Source: Platycnemis pennipes (taxonomy: Eukaryota > Arthropoda > Insecta > Odonata > Platycnemididae). From it: DNA of 64,000 nucleotides. This document shows, piece after piece, positions 31,600-43,517 of this stretch. The notes below the pieces were generated by a model. It saw only the letters and a program-made list of their open reading frames with translations, was not told where the DNA came from and made no database searches. The stretch lies in the NCBI GenBank assembly GCA_933228895.1, contig OW121846.1, forward strand, positions 145,346,746-145,410,745, read 5' to 3'. Made by a program: the position numbers and the translations under genes. Positions within the stretch are counted from its first letter, which is position 1. Each line of letters starts with the position of its first letter.

Positions 31600-32320
31600 A
31601 CCGAGGCCATCTCCGACGATAATGAACATAAATATGCCTCAGGCATACTTACGGCAGTGCACAAAAACGAGAAGCATAAATATGGAATGAAATTGTACCA
31701 GCTTACTGAACCAAATGGACTCGTTTTGAATTGCTTTGTTTATACCAATTCAAGGGATACTTATGTTGGTGGAGTAGGTCATTCAGAAAAAGTCATTCTT
31801 TCACTTGTCTAGCTACTCCGATGTTGATCATGCTGTATGTATGGACTTCTATAATAGTAACAAACTGTCACTCTGCTGGAAAAGAAATTATATTCAACTG
31901 GGACACTGGAAATAATGAGGAAATGTAACCCTCCTAAAGTTGCGAAGAAAAAAATGGCTAAAATGAGATTTTAGCTCAGTTTAGGAAAGATGGAATTTTC
32001 ATATGTAAGTGGAAAGGCAAAAGAGATGTTCTTTTGATTTCATCAGAGCATAATGCAAATGTTATAGAAGAGTCCAACTGAAAAGGAAAGATTTCTAAGA
32101 AACTTAGGATGGTTGCTGAATATAATATATACATGGGAGGAATAGACCACATAGATGAAATTCTCTGTTATTATCCAGGTGAAAGAAGAAGTTTGAGATA
32201 GTTTATATAATTATGGAGAAATATATTTCAAATACTGCTAAACAACTCACAAATACTCCACACCGAATTTTGTGGCGAATCTTCAGACGTGTCGCGAGAG
32301 TCATTGCGAGTCTTATCTTC
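31600..32320 (+). pseudogene. piggyBac-family transposase relic 2
   Basis: In shifting + frames: HKNEKHKYGMKLYQLTEPNG (31660-31715), VYTNSRDTYVGGVGHSEKVI, a degenerate LLRKKWLK-like and FRKDG-ICKWKGKRDVLL-I-S region (31930-32040), then EYNIYMGGIDHIDE (about 32115-32160) and the CYYPGERRS stretch. These are the core segments of PGBD4-type piggyBac transposases, ending with the third catalytic Asp context (MGG-D). Many stops. It is a different lineage from the 14-16 kb pseudogene, which has DYNETMGGVDRG. Confidence 0.7.
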
Positions 32321-32487
32321 AGGAGCGAATCTCATGTAATGCCTGTTCATGACCTAGGTAAGGAAAAAGTCCATCTAGCATTTCAAATTCAAGCGGGAAG
32401 GGTTCTAGAGCCCAAAGAAAATGATGCTGCAACTGCTCAAGTAAATGGGTAAGAAAGGACGTGGTAACCTATGAGATGTAAAGCCTT

Positions 32488-32513
32488 CATATTCACCCAC
32501 ATGGGTGAATATG
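32488..32513. repeat. 26-nt perfect palindrome
   Basis: CATATTCACCCA, CA, TGGGTGAATATG: 12-bp arms with a 2-nt centre just after the piggyBac relic 2. It may be part of that element's subterminal region. Confidence 0.7.
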
Positions 32514-32520
32514 AACCGGG

Positions 32521-33585
32521 GCTATGTTTAGATCCTAGTTTTTCGTAATTTTTTTTTCAGTTTTCAGTAATCACTAACCAGGGTCACCATAAGGAAAAGT
32601 GTAAATTACAGACATAATATTGTTATGTTAACTAAATTTAGTAGATTCTGGCGTAATTATGTGGTATTCGAGCATATCGAAAAGAAGATGAAAATTTTCA
32701 ATTTACCGCAAATAAAAAAACCTTTCTTCTGGCCCGGGTTTAGTTGGAACTGCAACATCATCAGGTTGAGGCATGCAACTCCATTCGTAAAAAAACTATA
32801 TTTTGAAAAAGTAATCATCTTCAATTTAATAAAATTTTTAGGTTTTGCAAATAACCTTATTTGCCTTAGAGGAAAAAATATGTAAGACATGCAAGAATAA
32901 AAAGAATGTTTGAGGAGGACTGTGGAGTTTAGGAAACGGGCCTCCTCCAGTAGGTGATGCTAAAAAAGTTTATATAATTTTTTAACATAAAAAATAAATT
33001 ATTTAATGTAAATTTTAAGTTAGAATATAGTAAACAATTTCAAAGTGCAAGAATAATAAAGAAATGTTAAAGGCTGATCAGTAACGTATTTGAAAACCAT
33101 CTTGCGGAACGGGCTGCCACCGAACGGCAGAATTCTAAACTTTTTAAGAATAACAATAATGTGCAAAATAAAAAGGATATAATCGGCAACATAATGAAAG
33201 AAATAACATAATATACGATATTCAAGAGAAAAAAAAACGATCCTAAGAATATTCTTAAAATATAAAACCACACCGAATGTGTTAAACGAAAGGCTAAATT
33301 ATCTACACGCTGATATGCTCTCTATGAATTTCGCTCTACTCTATGAATAATGATTTCTTCTTCGAATGAAGAAAAACCGAGGGAAGTATTCACCACTAAG
33401 GCTTTTCCAGCAAGCATTCAATGTAGACTACATCACTTCATTCCATGACTCCAATATGATGTTAATTGCATCAATGATTTTGAATGAAGGCCAAAAATTC
33501 ATGATCAAGCAAAGGGGTTTACTTCAAATGCCTGCAGCCGTCTCTTGAAAGAGCGCCTAGTGTGGTAGGATTTGAAGGTTTTTGT
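32521..33585. other. No gene recognised
   Basis: AT-rich; frames of 60-86 codons on both strands overlap and have biased (Phe, Ile, Lys, Asn) composition without motifs. Confidence 0.4.
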
Positions 33586-33589
33586 TAAT

Positions 33590-34350
33590 TATTTGATCCA
33601 ATGGTGGTGAATGGATGTCGTACTTAGAGGTAGAAACAGTACTCAATGTTTTTGCCAGCATTTTGCAGAAAAACTGTATGTCCATGTCCAGTCAAGTGTT
33701 AGGCCTTAAAATTCAAGGTGTTCTTTTTTAGTCGAAAGCAAAGCAAAATTTGAACCACTCTGTACACAAAGCTGTGTTCACCCATGCCTTTTGATTTGAT
33801 TTCCAATGCACAAGTAGGATCACTTAGGTTTTTCCCTTTAAAACCCAAGAATTTTCAGCACTAACAAGTATCAGCTTACAATTTAAGGCATCTGAAATAT
33901 TTAAAAAAAGTGTAAGGCGATGCTTAGTGCCCTTAAATCTTGATGCTCATCATTCCTACTCTGAAATATAGGTCATCTTTATCATCTTTTTCCAGAACAA
34001 GGCTGTCTCATTGGCATTCAAAGTTGGTTAAGGCAGATAACCCCTTTCTTCAATCATGGCAGAAAACTCGGGAATAATATTTTGTGCCGTTTGATGATTA
34101 GAAGATGCACTTTCCCCATGTTCTCCTAACATCTTTTTATGATTATTGAACCATTTTATAATCTCCTTAAACCATTCAAAACTCGCATTAAAAGTTGCAC
34201 TGGTAAAAGACTCCAGATTTTGCGCAGATAAGGTGTTGTGTTAAACCCATGCCTTAACATGCATTACTACTGAACTCAGCATCACCATTATTTGATTTGG
34301 CAAACATTTTTCATGAAGCATTTTTCTCAAACATCCATAGTCGCAAACAT
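33590..34350 (-). pseudogene. Tigger/CENP-B-type (pogo) transposase relic
   Basis: Reading the minus strand from 34350: NANETALFWKKMIKMTYIS (catalytic Asp replaced by Asn), ASRFKGTKHRLTLFLNIS, AENSWVLKG, then VHWKSNQKAWVNTALCTEWF (33745-33800) and FLPLSTTSIHHHW near 33600. These align in order with N-DETGLFWK..., RLT-LL-N, SKNP-ALK, KKAWM---F-EWF and FLPPNTTS-LQP-DQ of TIGD1-type DDE transposases. Numerous stops and shifts. Upstream DNA-binding domains are not clearly seen. The family inserts at TA. Confidence 0.75.
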
Positions 34351-34493
34351 TTTTCCACTGTACCCATATTTAATTTATTTTGGAAATTCTTTTATTTTCT
34401 AGCCACCAGAAGTTCCTTCACTGAAGTCAGCTCTTATTTTTCCTTTGTACAGTATGTATGTTGACTCGTTTATGCCGTGTTTCTGTTGAGATT

Positions 34494-34671
34494 TAAGGTG
34501 CTTGCAGAGTAGTTAAGGAATATTCATCGCCTATAAATAATCACTACTCGACATCATGGAGAATATACCAGAAGTTAAGTTTATTTGTAACTCTCATGGA
34601 ATATACAAATGAAAACAAATGACACATGAAATGCCCTGGGGCAGGATAAATTCAAAAAGATAAAGGCAACA
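34494..34671 (-). repeat. Copia 3' LTR
   Basis: TG...CA-ended (178 bp). The adjacent + strand CACCTCCTTC (34672) is the polypurine tract GAAGGAGGTG on the element's strand. Confidence 0.85.
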
Positions 34672-34862
34672 CACCTCCTTCAATCTGGCAGAGAAACAAC
34701 ACCAAGTATTTCAACAAGTTTCTTAAATCTAGGACAGGGTAAAGGTTTGGTGAACATATCAGCAAGCATACCCTCTGATGACACATGTTTCACTGAAATC
34801 TGACCTGTTTCCACAAGATTTTGTACATGGTGATATACAATATCAATGTGCTTGGTTCGTTT

Positions 34863-35218
34863 TTAAAAAGCAGCATTCTGGGAAAGGAAAACAGCTGCCT
34901 TGTTGTCACAATACCAAATTGGAAGACATACTTTGCCAGTAAGTTCCTCCAAAAGGTTCTTCAAATAAATAGCCTCATTTCCAGCCTTTGCCAGGGAAAC
35001 ATATTCAGCCTCTGTAGAGGACTGAGCCAGCCAACTTTGCTTCTTTGACTGCCAGGACACCCCCTCCAAACACCCCCAGAATAAGATTTCCTATCGAGAG
35101 AGTCACTGCCCCAGTCTGCTTCAGAGTACCCACACAGTCCACTTTCTTTTGTACACAAGACAGTGGTCTGCAGTCCCTTTAAGATATCTCTCTGCACAAG
35201 CCCAATGTTCATTGCCAT
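34863..35218 (-). pseudogene. Copia RNase H region
   Basis: SWQSKKQSWLAQSSTEAEYVS-AKAGNEAIYLKNLL...WCDNKAA-type RNase H end of copia Pol (34863-35069), with an overlapping shifted frame to 35218 (GYSEADWGSDSLDRKSYSGG). The A-DWG and STEAEY-A motifs of the family are recognisable; one frameshift lies between them. Confidence 0.8.
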
Positions 35219-35273
35219 AACAGGTGTTGAACTGACGAAGATAGTTCACTGCTTGTGTTGTGTCGGGTCTGGA

Positions 35274-36455
35274 CTACAGGCTCAAATACATTAGGGACCC
35301 AATCAAGCTTTGGTATGCTACACCTGGAGACTCGCCCTCATTTCTCTTCAAACAAAGTCCATTTTCAAATGGAGTTTTCACTGGGTTACACTCTAACATG
35401 CCAAATCTGGGAAGAATCTTATTCAAGTACATCTTTTGAGATAGACAAATTTCACCCTTCTTTCCATCACGAACAACACTCACACCAAGGATATAGTTCA
35501 ATGGTCCAAGATCTCTGCTATCAAAATTCTCCTTTATGCTCTTTTTTAACTCACACTTATCGTCATCACTGTTTGACATAATGAAAATATCGCCAACATG
35601 AATAGCCACTACATTCAGAACATTAGAACCCTTAGTTTAATATAATCACATTTAGACCTTTCATACCCCAAAGAAATTAACACATTGTCAAATTTCATAT
35701 TCCATACTCTAGAGGCCTGTTTCAGTCCATGCAGGGCCTTATTTAATAAACACACCTTATTAGCATTCACTACATCAACAAAACCTTCGGGTTGTTCTAT
35801 ATATACTTCTTCATTTAGGTCACCATTGAGGAAAGCAGTACAGACATCAAGGTGTTCAAAGTTTTAAGTCTAAATTATTGGACAGGGACAACATCATTCT
35901 CTGGCTCTCTGCTCTTACCACTGGAGAGAATGTGTCAGGACCAAACCGCTGAGCATACCCTTTAGCCACCAATCGAGCCTTGTACCGTTCAATCTCCCCA
36001 TTGGAACCTCTTTTCAATTTAAAAACCCATCTACTCTTGACTACATTTTTGCCGGCAGGTTTTGGGACAAGAGTCCAAACATCATTATGCTTTAATGACA
36101 AAATCTTGTCTTTCATTGCTCTTTCCCACAACTGTCTATCCCCTCCAGAAAGTGCTTGCTCTCTCGTTTCTGGCTCATCATCATAATTGTCTAACGATGC
36201 TTTGTAAGCCACAAAATCAGGGAAGTCACGAGGTTTTCTTTCTCTGACAGGATACCGGTGCTCCTCGTCATGTTCCTCGACATTTACTACCTCACCTGTC
36301 TGTCGACTAATGTCACGATCCCCAAAGCTGACAGATTTCTCTTTCTGTGTTGGAATTAATGGGCACATTAACCTGGATAAATAAGTTGGGAGTTTCACTA
36401 AGGCATTTATCCCTGTTTTCAGCTTTACTGAAACCAGGAAACAAATTCTCGTCAA
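35274..36455 (-). pseudogene. Copia reverse transcriptase region
   Basis: Two blocks: 35856-36455 with KHNDVWTLVPKPAGKNVVKSRWVFKLKR...RYKARLVAKGYAQRFGPD-FSPVVR, and 35274-35609 with AIHVGDIFIMSN, which replaces the YVDD box, then LGPLNYILGVSVVR and SQKMYLNKILPRFGM. The region between them is frameshifted. The catalytic YVDD reads HVGD, so the enzyme would be inactive. Confidence 0.85.
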
Positions 36456-37531
36456 AAATTACACTCCTCTCTACAATGACTTTGTGTGGATTTTTGGGAT
36501 CGATCAAACAATATCCCTTCCTCTCCTCATCATATCCCACAAGAATACAGAGAGTACCTCTATCTCCCAGTTTCTTGCTTTCAATTTTGGGAACATGCAC
36601 ATAACCTCCACACCCAAAAAATTTCAAATGTCCAACATGAAATTTCCTCCCAGTCCATGCCTTGTAACGTACCATGTCTTTTAAAGCTACAGTTGGAGAG
36701 ATATTTGTAAGATAAACTGTGGTGCTCACGGCTTCTCCCCACAATTGACTGCCTAGACCAGTTTCCTTTAGCATAGCCCTAGATCTCTCCAGAATTGTTC
36801 TATTGGCCCTCTCTGCTACCCCATTCTGTTCAGGAGTTCCCACAAAAGTCAACTGACGCTGAATATCTTCCCTCTTTAAAAACTCAGAGAACTCATTTGG
36901 ACAGTACATGCATTGTCTGTTCGTAATACTTCAATCACATGGCCTGTTTGCTTCTCTACAAGAGTTTTGTTGGCTTTAAATTTTTTAAAAACCTCATCTT
37001 TACTCTTCAGCACTGCAACATAGGTGTACCTAGTTTTATCATTGATAAATGTGGCAAACTATTTATGTTTGCCCCAAGTTGGCTCGTCCATAGGCCCACA
37101 AACATCAGAATGAACAATGCCTGGAGCCTCTTTTGCCCTCACAGCCTTGTTTCTAGGAAACAATGCCCTAATCTGTTTAGCCTTAACACAACTATCTCAC
37201 AAATCAGGAGGCAAATCACTCAAGAACATACCTCCCACGAGATCATTAGACATGCATTGCATGCTTTTGTGGCTTAAATGCCTCAAAACAGTCTGAGACA
37301 CATTAACAGCTGCGAGCACCTTATGCTGTTCCACTTCAAAGCTCAATTTATATGCACCATTTGTTTCTTTAGCAGTGATGAGTGGCTTTGAGTTACATTC
37401 ACACTCCTTTGATCATAAATACTACAACCATTACAATCAAAAATAGTTACTAACTCCGACTTGGATAGGGTGCTCACAGAAATCAAAGTAGCACTTAGGT
37501 TGGGAACATATGTGACCTGTCTTATCCCCAC
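36313..37531 (-). pseudogene. Copia integrase region
   Basis: 37343-37531 carries the end of protease and the start of integrase (VTYVPNLSATLISVSTLSKS). 36313-36909 carries the catalytic-core end VGTPEQNGVAERANRTILE with the active-site Glu, LWGEAVSTTVYLTN, and the GYDEERKGYCLIDPKN block. The middle (36910-37340) is broken by shifts. Confidence 0.85.
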
Positions 37532-38689
37532 TCAACCATTTTCACCCTCATTACAAAACACAACATCACCCATCCCTTTCGTGGTCAGTTTTTGATCACC
37601 AGCACAGTTTACGTCCTGACTCTCAATATCTTTATAATTTACAAGCAAATTTTTATTCCTTGACATGTGAGAAGAGGCTCCAGAGTCAAGATACCATTCC
37701 ATACCTTCATTACCAGTAATCGTGCCTACAAAAAGACTCCATGAGGTAGGTCCACCACTTTGATTACCCGTTGATCCCTTTTCCTTATTCCGACCTCGGA
37801 ACCAGCACTTGAAAGCCTTGTGACCAGGTTTGCCACATCTGTAGCAAACCATGACATCACTTGGCCGCTGTTGGTGCTCCTCTTGAAGCTGCTCTTCTCT
37901 ATACCATGGTGGCTGTTGCTGCGCCTTCTGAGGTGCGGTGTTACTGGAGTTCACTCCCCTTCCATTCTTGCGGTTCTTGTTTGCTTGAGCAGAGCTGCTT
38001 TCCCGTTGGCGATGATGTCCGTTGCTGCTTGCAGCCAAGAGAGCCGATGAGTCACTGCTGGCACCCCCTCGATCTGCAGCTTCTTTCTGGCCTTCTCGTA
38101 GAAGTTGATTGGCAACCATATCCGCTGTCAACTCTTCTACTTTCTTTACGGTTTTCTCAATCAGTTGCCTGAGCCATTTGTATTCAGGCCTCAAATTCCT
38201 CAGCATCAAGAAAGCACTGAACTCATTATCCACAGGTTTGCCGGTTTCAGCAATCTTATGAATAATGTCCCTCATGCCCATCACATAGTCACATAACGAG
38301 CTAAAATTGACAAGCTTGACTTCGTGTCAAGCAGCAATCAGGGCAATATGTCTAAAGACACCTTTGTCTTCATACGCGTCGCGCAAATTGTTCCACGCTT
38401 CGAATGTGGTTTTCGCAGATCTTGCATGAACAATTAGATGTTTTTGTACCATTAACAATATTTTCGACGTAGCCCTCAAGTCTCTTTTCATCTCCGCACA
38501 CTGAGAGTTTGACTGTACCTCCTCCGACGGTGGAACCAAAATGCAGTCTTCGAGATCGTCGAGACCCAAATACAGTTCCATTAAATACTTCCAATTGGCC
38601 CAGTTACTTTCACCCTCCAATCTGTCAATGGGTGGTCAATGGCTGGACGTCACAGTAACCCTGGTTTCAGAAGAGCCGGTACCTCCCAT
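37532..38689 (-). pseudogene. Copia Gag and protease
   Basis: Start ATG at 38689 with a stop after about 17 codons, then LEGESNWANWKYLMELYLG (UBN2-type Gag) to 38327. A break is followed by 37532-38284: basic Ser/Asn-rich segment, zinc knuckle CYRCGKPGHKAFKCW (CX2CX4HX4C variant) and aspartic protease YLDSGASSHM. Confidence 0.85.
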
Positions 38690-38800
38690 GGCTTTCGTCG
38701 CATGCTTTCAAAGTTCGAATTTATTTTAAGACTAAATAATGACTACCATCATATTTCACGAGAAGTAATGATTGTCCACAATATAGGCGCAGTGCACACG

Positions 38801-38819
38801 TAACCCTGGGCCCATAACC
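38801..38819 (-). promoter_or_regulatory. Copia primer-binding site (initiator tRNA-Met half molecule)
   Basis: On the element strand GGTTATGGGCCCAG follows the 5' LTR directly. This complements the anticodon arm of initiator tRNA-Met (CTGGGCCCATAACC), the half-tRNA primer known for Drosophila copia. Confidence 0.8.
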
Positions 38820-39003
38820 TGTTGAGATTTAGGGTGCTTGCAGAGTAGTTAAGGGTTATTCATCGCCTATAAATAATCACAACTCGACATCATGGAGAGT
38901 ACACCGGAAGTGAATTTTATTCGTAACTCTCATGGAATATAAAAATAAAACAAAAGACACATGAAATGCCCTGGGGCGGGATTAATTCAAAAAGATAAAA
39001 ACA
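38820..39003 (-). repeat. Copia 5' LTR
   Basis: 184 bp, homologous to 34494-34671. Contains the shared stretch GACATCATGGAGA and CATGAAATGCCCTGGGGC. Confidence 0.85.
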
Positions 39004-39008
39004 GTTTT

Positions 39009-40380
39009 CTCCCTTGGGATGAGGTTTTTTGATTTCAGTTTGTCTAAAATTGTAATTTTCCGGCCCAGCGTAATGGCCGTATGGACGTCATTCCTCCACA
39101 GTGCTATCGATGCTCTTGAAGATTGTCTGGAGAACCAATATGGTAGCATCATTTTGCGGCTGCAAAGATATCACGAAATTAATCTGTTGTTTGCAATAAC
39201 TATTTGATACAGTTGGTTGACCGAAATAGTTGTAGCTTCAGTCATTTTACTTGGGCAACACTATTTCACCTCTAATTCCAATCATGAACCTTGAAGGAAA
39301 AGGGAACCAAGGCTTGGAGAATATATATGTATATAAACATGGTAACGTCGAAGACATGCAATGCCGATGAACTCACCAAAACCTAGTATGTAATGGGCAG
39401 AAAGTTACATGTATATGATGAATACGCAGTAAATGTCATGAATTATGCTGTTCTTTACTCGCAATGTGGTTTGAGTCGAGAGGTGCACTACTTTGAACAA
39501 TACTCCTAATCCTTGAACCAGTGTATAGAATCATGATGGAGTGTGATTCCCAGGTTTACTCCGATCGAGATATCTGAATCCGCGTCTTACCGAAAATATA
39601 GATCGCATCTTGTGAAATTGGGTACATTTCTATGACCGCATCTTAACGAAATCGCGTCTTGTGAAACCACATGCAATGTGTGGGTTTACTGTGGCTGCCG
39701 CAGAAGGAATGGTCAGGCAGCAAAGGAAGTGTCATGGGAAACTAGTTTAGCCATTAGCCTGCTCATTAAGAAAGGCGCAAGGGGTCCTACATGGTTTAAC
39801 ATCTCATGCAAATTAGATCTTACCATGAATGTCCTAGTTTCCTATCATTTTTTATTCTCTTGATCAAAAGTTTATAACCTCTTAATTAATTAAAAAGTGA
39901 AAAAAATCAATGGGGCGAAAATGCCATGGCAAACGATTGCATGCCAGTAAATGACAAATGTGACACTCATTCCTCTACCTGCCACCAGGTGGTGCTGCAT
40001 GTATGCTTCCAAGCACACGGTGCACCCCGTTAAAGCTTATTAACTAGTTACTGTGAGGTATATTTATTCAGTTCATTGATGATGATTAACTTTTATTTAT
40101 TTATTCAAAATTATTTATTCAGTTTAAAAACGATATATTCATTGAACTAAGCATACTGTGAAGTTGGCCCATGGCTGTGCCAACTTCACGCCATGCTCTT
40201 CACAGTGTCAGAGGACTTAACAGGCAGGATGCCCTGGAGCCTATCAAATGACTATTGATACCTTGTTTCATGGAGGAGACTTTTTGCACTCTTGTATTTT
40301 TATAGGCTATTATTGATACATATTGAGGGGCTCTGAAATACCATTGTAAGTTCAGGAGATGAATATTCACAACATAAACA
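39009..40380. other. No gene recognised; one strong hairpin
   Basis: AT-rich intron sequence. At 40158-40189 GTGAAGTTGGC / GCCAACTTCAC form an 11-bp hairpin with a 10-nt loop, and AGCAT/ATGCT outside it extends the symmetry. No product recognised. Confidence 0.45.
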
Positions 40381-40624
40381 TTATATATATATATAAACAA
40401 TATCACAGGTGTGAAAATAAAACATAGAGACACAGAAAAAGAACACTCACACGTAAAGTTGAATATTTCGGTGGTCACAGACACCTTCCTCAACAAGAAG
40501 AGGAATACAAGTGAGGAGACGGACGGTTGGAAGGAGAGAGGGAAAAGGATGGCTTGGGGGAGAGGGTGCTCGTGAGGGTAGGGGAGAGGATGGGGGAGAG
40601 GGTGGGGGGAAGGGTGGGGGAGGG

Positions 40625-42795
40625 TTAATGCATCGCATTGATTCCAGGATATTTACATGCATCTAAAAGATAGATGCATGTTAGCTCAATAGTGTGCAAT
40701 TTAACGGGTGGATCTGTAGGAGGGAGAGAGGAAAGAATTGAAACTTTGAAACAAGAGTTGAACGAGGAATCATGTTCAGAGACATGTTTGGGGACAGGGA
40801 GAGAGAAGTGCGGAGAGGAGGGATTGAAAGAAGCGCGGTGATTATTCATGCGAATATTAAGGGGTGTGGTGCATTGGCCAATATAGAAAGCGGGGCAGAG
40901 ACTACATTGAAGGTGGTAAATAACATTACTGGAAATACAGGAGGAAGATGGAAAGTGAAGGAGAGAGTTAAGAAGATGAGAGAGAGATGTGGGTGGTGCG
41001 GTGAAAATAGGGCATGTCTTGCATCTCGCGCGATTGCATGGAGTCGGGGTGGCTTTAATGCTGTGGGAGTCTTTGAGAAGAGGATTAGTACTATTGAAAA
41101 TACTACTAAGGTTGGCTGGGCGTCTGTAGGTAACTGAAGGGCAGACAGGGAATATTTTGGAGGTGGAGCTGCTGTTGGAAAGGATGGGGAAGAGTTCCTT
41201 AAGTATAAGTTTGAGGGAATGTGAGCCAGGGAAGTAGGTAGTGCAGATGGAGGGGATGTTGTGGCGATTCGGAAGAGGAGGTTTAGGTTGATACGGAGTT
41301 TTAAGGATTTTTTTGTTTAGAAGGGATTCTGGGTAGCCACGGCAGAGAAGAGACTTATGAAGGGTCGAAAGGAATTCATGTAGGGAGTCCGGGTTATTAC
41401 AAATGCGGTGGCCGCGGATGGAGAGAGAGAAGGGAATAGAGCGTTTAGTGTGGGAGGGATGGCAGCTGCTATAGTGTAGATATTGAAGTTTATTAGTTGG
41501 CTTTATGTGGACTGCGGTTTTGAATTTATTGTCTGAGAGGGAAATGTTGACATCGAGGAAGGAGATGTTGGTGGTAGAGGTGGTTGAAGTGAAAGAAAGA
41601 GATGAAGAGTCATCAAGTGAAGAAATTAAAATGTTGAGGGAATCAATGTCATGCGGCCAGAGGAGGAAAATGTCATCAATGTATCTCACCCATAGTAGGG
41701 GTTTAAGTGGGTAGTGGGGAAGAAAGTTCTTTTCAAGGAAGCCGAGATAAAGATTGGCGTACGAGGGGCTGAACCTACTTCCCATGGCACAACCTTTGGT
41801 TTGAAGATAGTGTTGATTGTTGAACGAGAAGGCGTTGTGGGTGAGAATGAAGTAGGATAGGTCGAGTAGGAATTCAGTGCTAGGGACGTGGGGTGTAGGA
41901 CGTTGTGATAGGTAGTGGCGGAGAGCGGAAAGGCCTTCATCATGTGGGATGGAGGTGTAGAGAGAGGTAACATCTATGGTAGCCATAATAATGGGTTGGT
42001 TGGGGGGAAGGGTGATGGAGTTCAATATGGAGAGAAAATGATAGGTGTCACGGACGTATGAGGGTAGGGACTGGACATGGGGTTGGAGATAATAGTCCAC
42101 GAAGGCAGAAATGCGTTCCGTGGGCGAGTTGCACGAGGAAACAATTGGGCGGCCAGGATTGTTCTCCTTGTGAATTTTAGGAAGGAGGTAAAAGTGAGGG
42201 GTGCGAGGATGTGGGGGAGAGAGAAGAGATATTTCTTCATTAGTCAGGCCTTCAGTAGGGCCTCTGTCTTTGAGGAAGGAGGTGATGTCAAGGTGGAAGT
42301 TCGGGTTAGGGTCTTCTGAGAGCATGGTGTAAGAGGAGGAGTCAGACAGTTGTCTTGAGGCTTCTTTTAGGTAGTCTGATTTATTAAGGATTACAACAGT
42401 GGAGCCCTTATCTGCTGTGGTGATAACAATGTTAGGGTTATTGCGGAGGGATTTGATGGCAGAAAATTCTGCTGGGGAAAGGTTCTTGTTAGGTTGGAGA
42501 GATTGTAAGAAGGAGTCACTGGAGACTTTGGAGAGGAGACGGGTGATGAAAATTTCAACGGGATGATTGGCGGGATAGTTTGTCGGCTCGCGGGAAGAAG
42601 GTGGTCGAAATTTTAAAAGAGAGTCGTGAACGGTGGAGGGACGTTGCTGCTGTGTTGCCGGTTGGGAATCCTAGAAGACCTTCCACCTTAGGTGGCGGCA
42701 GAAGTTCAATGTGTCGGTGAGCAATGTGGCATGGTTGATTCTGGGTGTCGGAGAAAAGGATAAGCCTTTGTTTAAAACGGAGAGTTCTGTGGGGC
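40625..42795 (-). pseudogene. Penelope-like copy 2: RT + GIY-YIG, one nonsense codon
   Basis: Open from 42670 to 40625 (about 681 codons): TTADKGSTVVILNK, LPKIHKENNPGRPIVSS, ATIDVTSLYTSIP, KGCAMGSRFSPSYANL, catalytic RYIDDIFLLW, FLDVNISL, HIKPTNKLQYLHY, Cys linker CNRARCKTCP, GIY-YIG VIYHLQ...FYIG...IRMNNHR, end GINAMH. Upstream the same frame continues (LNKGLSFSPTPRINH) but a TAG (42671-42673) stands at the Trp of the conserved VFWDS block; copy 1 has TGG there. The N-terminal third is missing beyond the inversion junction at about 42800. It is a different family from copy 1, with roughly half the residues shared. Confidence 0.88.
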
Positions 42796-42818
42796 TTAGG
42801 GGCTTCTGTGGGCTGCGC

Positions 42819-43453
42819 GAGATGCAAGACATGCCCTATTTTCACCGCACCACCCACATCTCTCTCTCATCTTCTTAACTCTCTCCCTCACTTTCCATCT
42901 TCCTCCTGTATTTCCAGTAATGTTATTTACCACCTTCAATGTAGTCTCTGCCCCGCTTTCTATATTGGCCAATGCACCACACCCCTTAATATTCGCATGA
43001 ATAATCACCGCGCTTCTTGCAATCCCTCCTCTCCGCACTTCTCTCTCCCTGTCCCCAAACATGTCTCTGAACATGATTCTTCGTTCAACTCGTGTTTCAA
43101 AGTTTCAATTCTTTCCTCTCTCCCTCCAACAGATCCACCCGTTAAATTGCACACTATTGAGCTAACATGCATCTATCTTTTAGCTGCATGTAAATATCCT
43201 GGAATCAATGCGATGCATTAACCCTCCCCCACCCTTCCCCCCACCCTCTCCCCCATCCTCTCCCCTACCCTCACGAGCACCCTCTCCCCCAAGCCATCCT
43301 TTTCCCTCTCTCCTTCCAACCGTCCGTCTCCTTACTTGTATTCCTCTTCTTGTTGAGGAAGGTGTCTGTGACCACCGAAATATTCAACTTTACGTGTGAG
43401 TGTTCTTTTTCTGTGTCTCTATGTTTTATTTTCACACCTGTGATATTGTTTAT
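42819..43453 (+). pseudogene. Inverted 3' fragment of Penelope copy 2 (GIY-YIG)
   Basis: Encodes ARCKTCPIFTAPP through the GIY-YIG domain (SNVIYHLQCSLCPAFYIG...IRMNNHR) to GINAMH, stop near 43221, then the tail with CTTGTTGAGGAAGGTG...CCACCGAAATATTC (43351-43385), the family's version of the hammerhead-like hairpin. Nearly identical to the minus-strand arm. Confidence 0.88.
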
Positions 43454-43484
43454 TTTCCACGATTGTGGCTTCTCCCAAGACTTG

Positions 43485-43485
<1 letters not shown>

Positions 43486-43512
<27 letters not shown>
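43486..43512. repeat. (TA)n between Penelope copies 2 and 3
   Basis: About 27 bp of TA. Borders copy 3 on the left. Confidence 0.9.

Positions 43513-43517
<5 letters not shown>

Larger units (their letters stand above)
34494..39003 (-). mobile_element. Copia-type LTR retrotransposon, complete but degenerate
   Basis: Minus-strand element with LTRs of about 180 bp (34494-34671 and 38820-39003, TGTTGAGATTT...ACA, roughly 88% identical by eye) and near-matching 5-bp duplications GTTTC (34489-34493) / GTTTT (39004-39008). A primer-binding site abuts the 5' LTR and a purine tract abuts the 3' LTR. The Gag-Pol order is protease, integrase, RT, RNase H, which defines Ty1/copia. Several stops and frameshifts disable it. 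LTR divergence implies an old insertion. Confidence 0.9.
40395..43453. mobile_element. Penelope-like copy 2, with inverted 3' duplicate
   Basis: Minus-strand element with its 3' tail at 40395-40624, coding region to about 42800, then a second copy of its own 3' end in the opposite orientation (42819-43453). The arms 40395-41035 and 42819-43453 are nearly identical, giving a 635-bp inverted terminal repeat. Such inverted partial copies are known for Penelope elements. Near-identity of arms implies recent formation. A (TA)n run (40382-40394) borders the left; on the right about 30 bp separate it from the next (TA)n. Confidence 0.85.

Noticed and set aside
32625..33273. Frames of 68-86 codons on both strands
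   Set aside because: AT-driven composition, overlapping opposite frames and no motif.
40772..41137. 121-codon + frame, basic
   Set aside because: Antisense shadow of the Penelope copy 2 nuclease region; the same shadow appears at 42796-43074.
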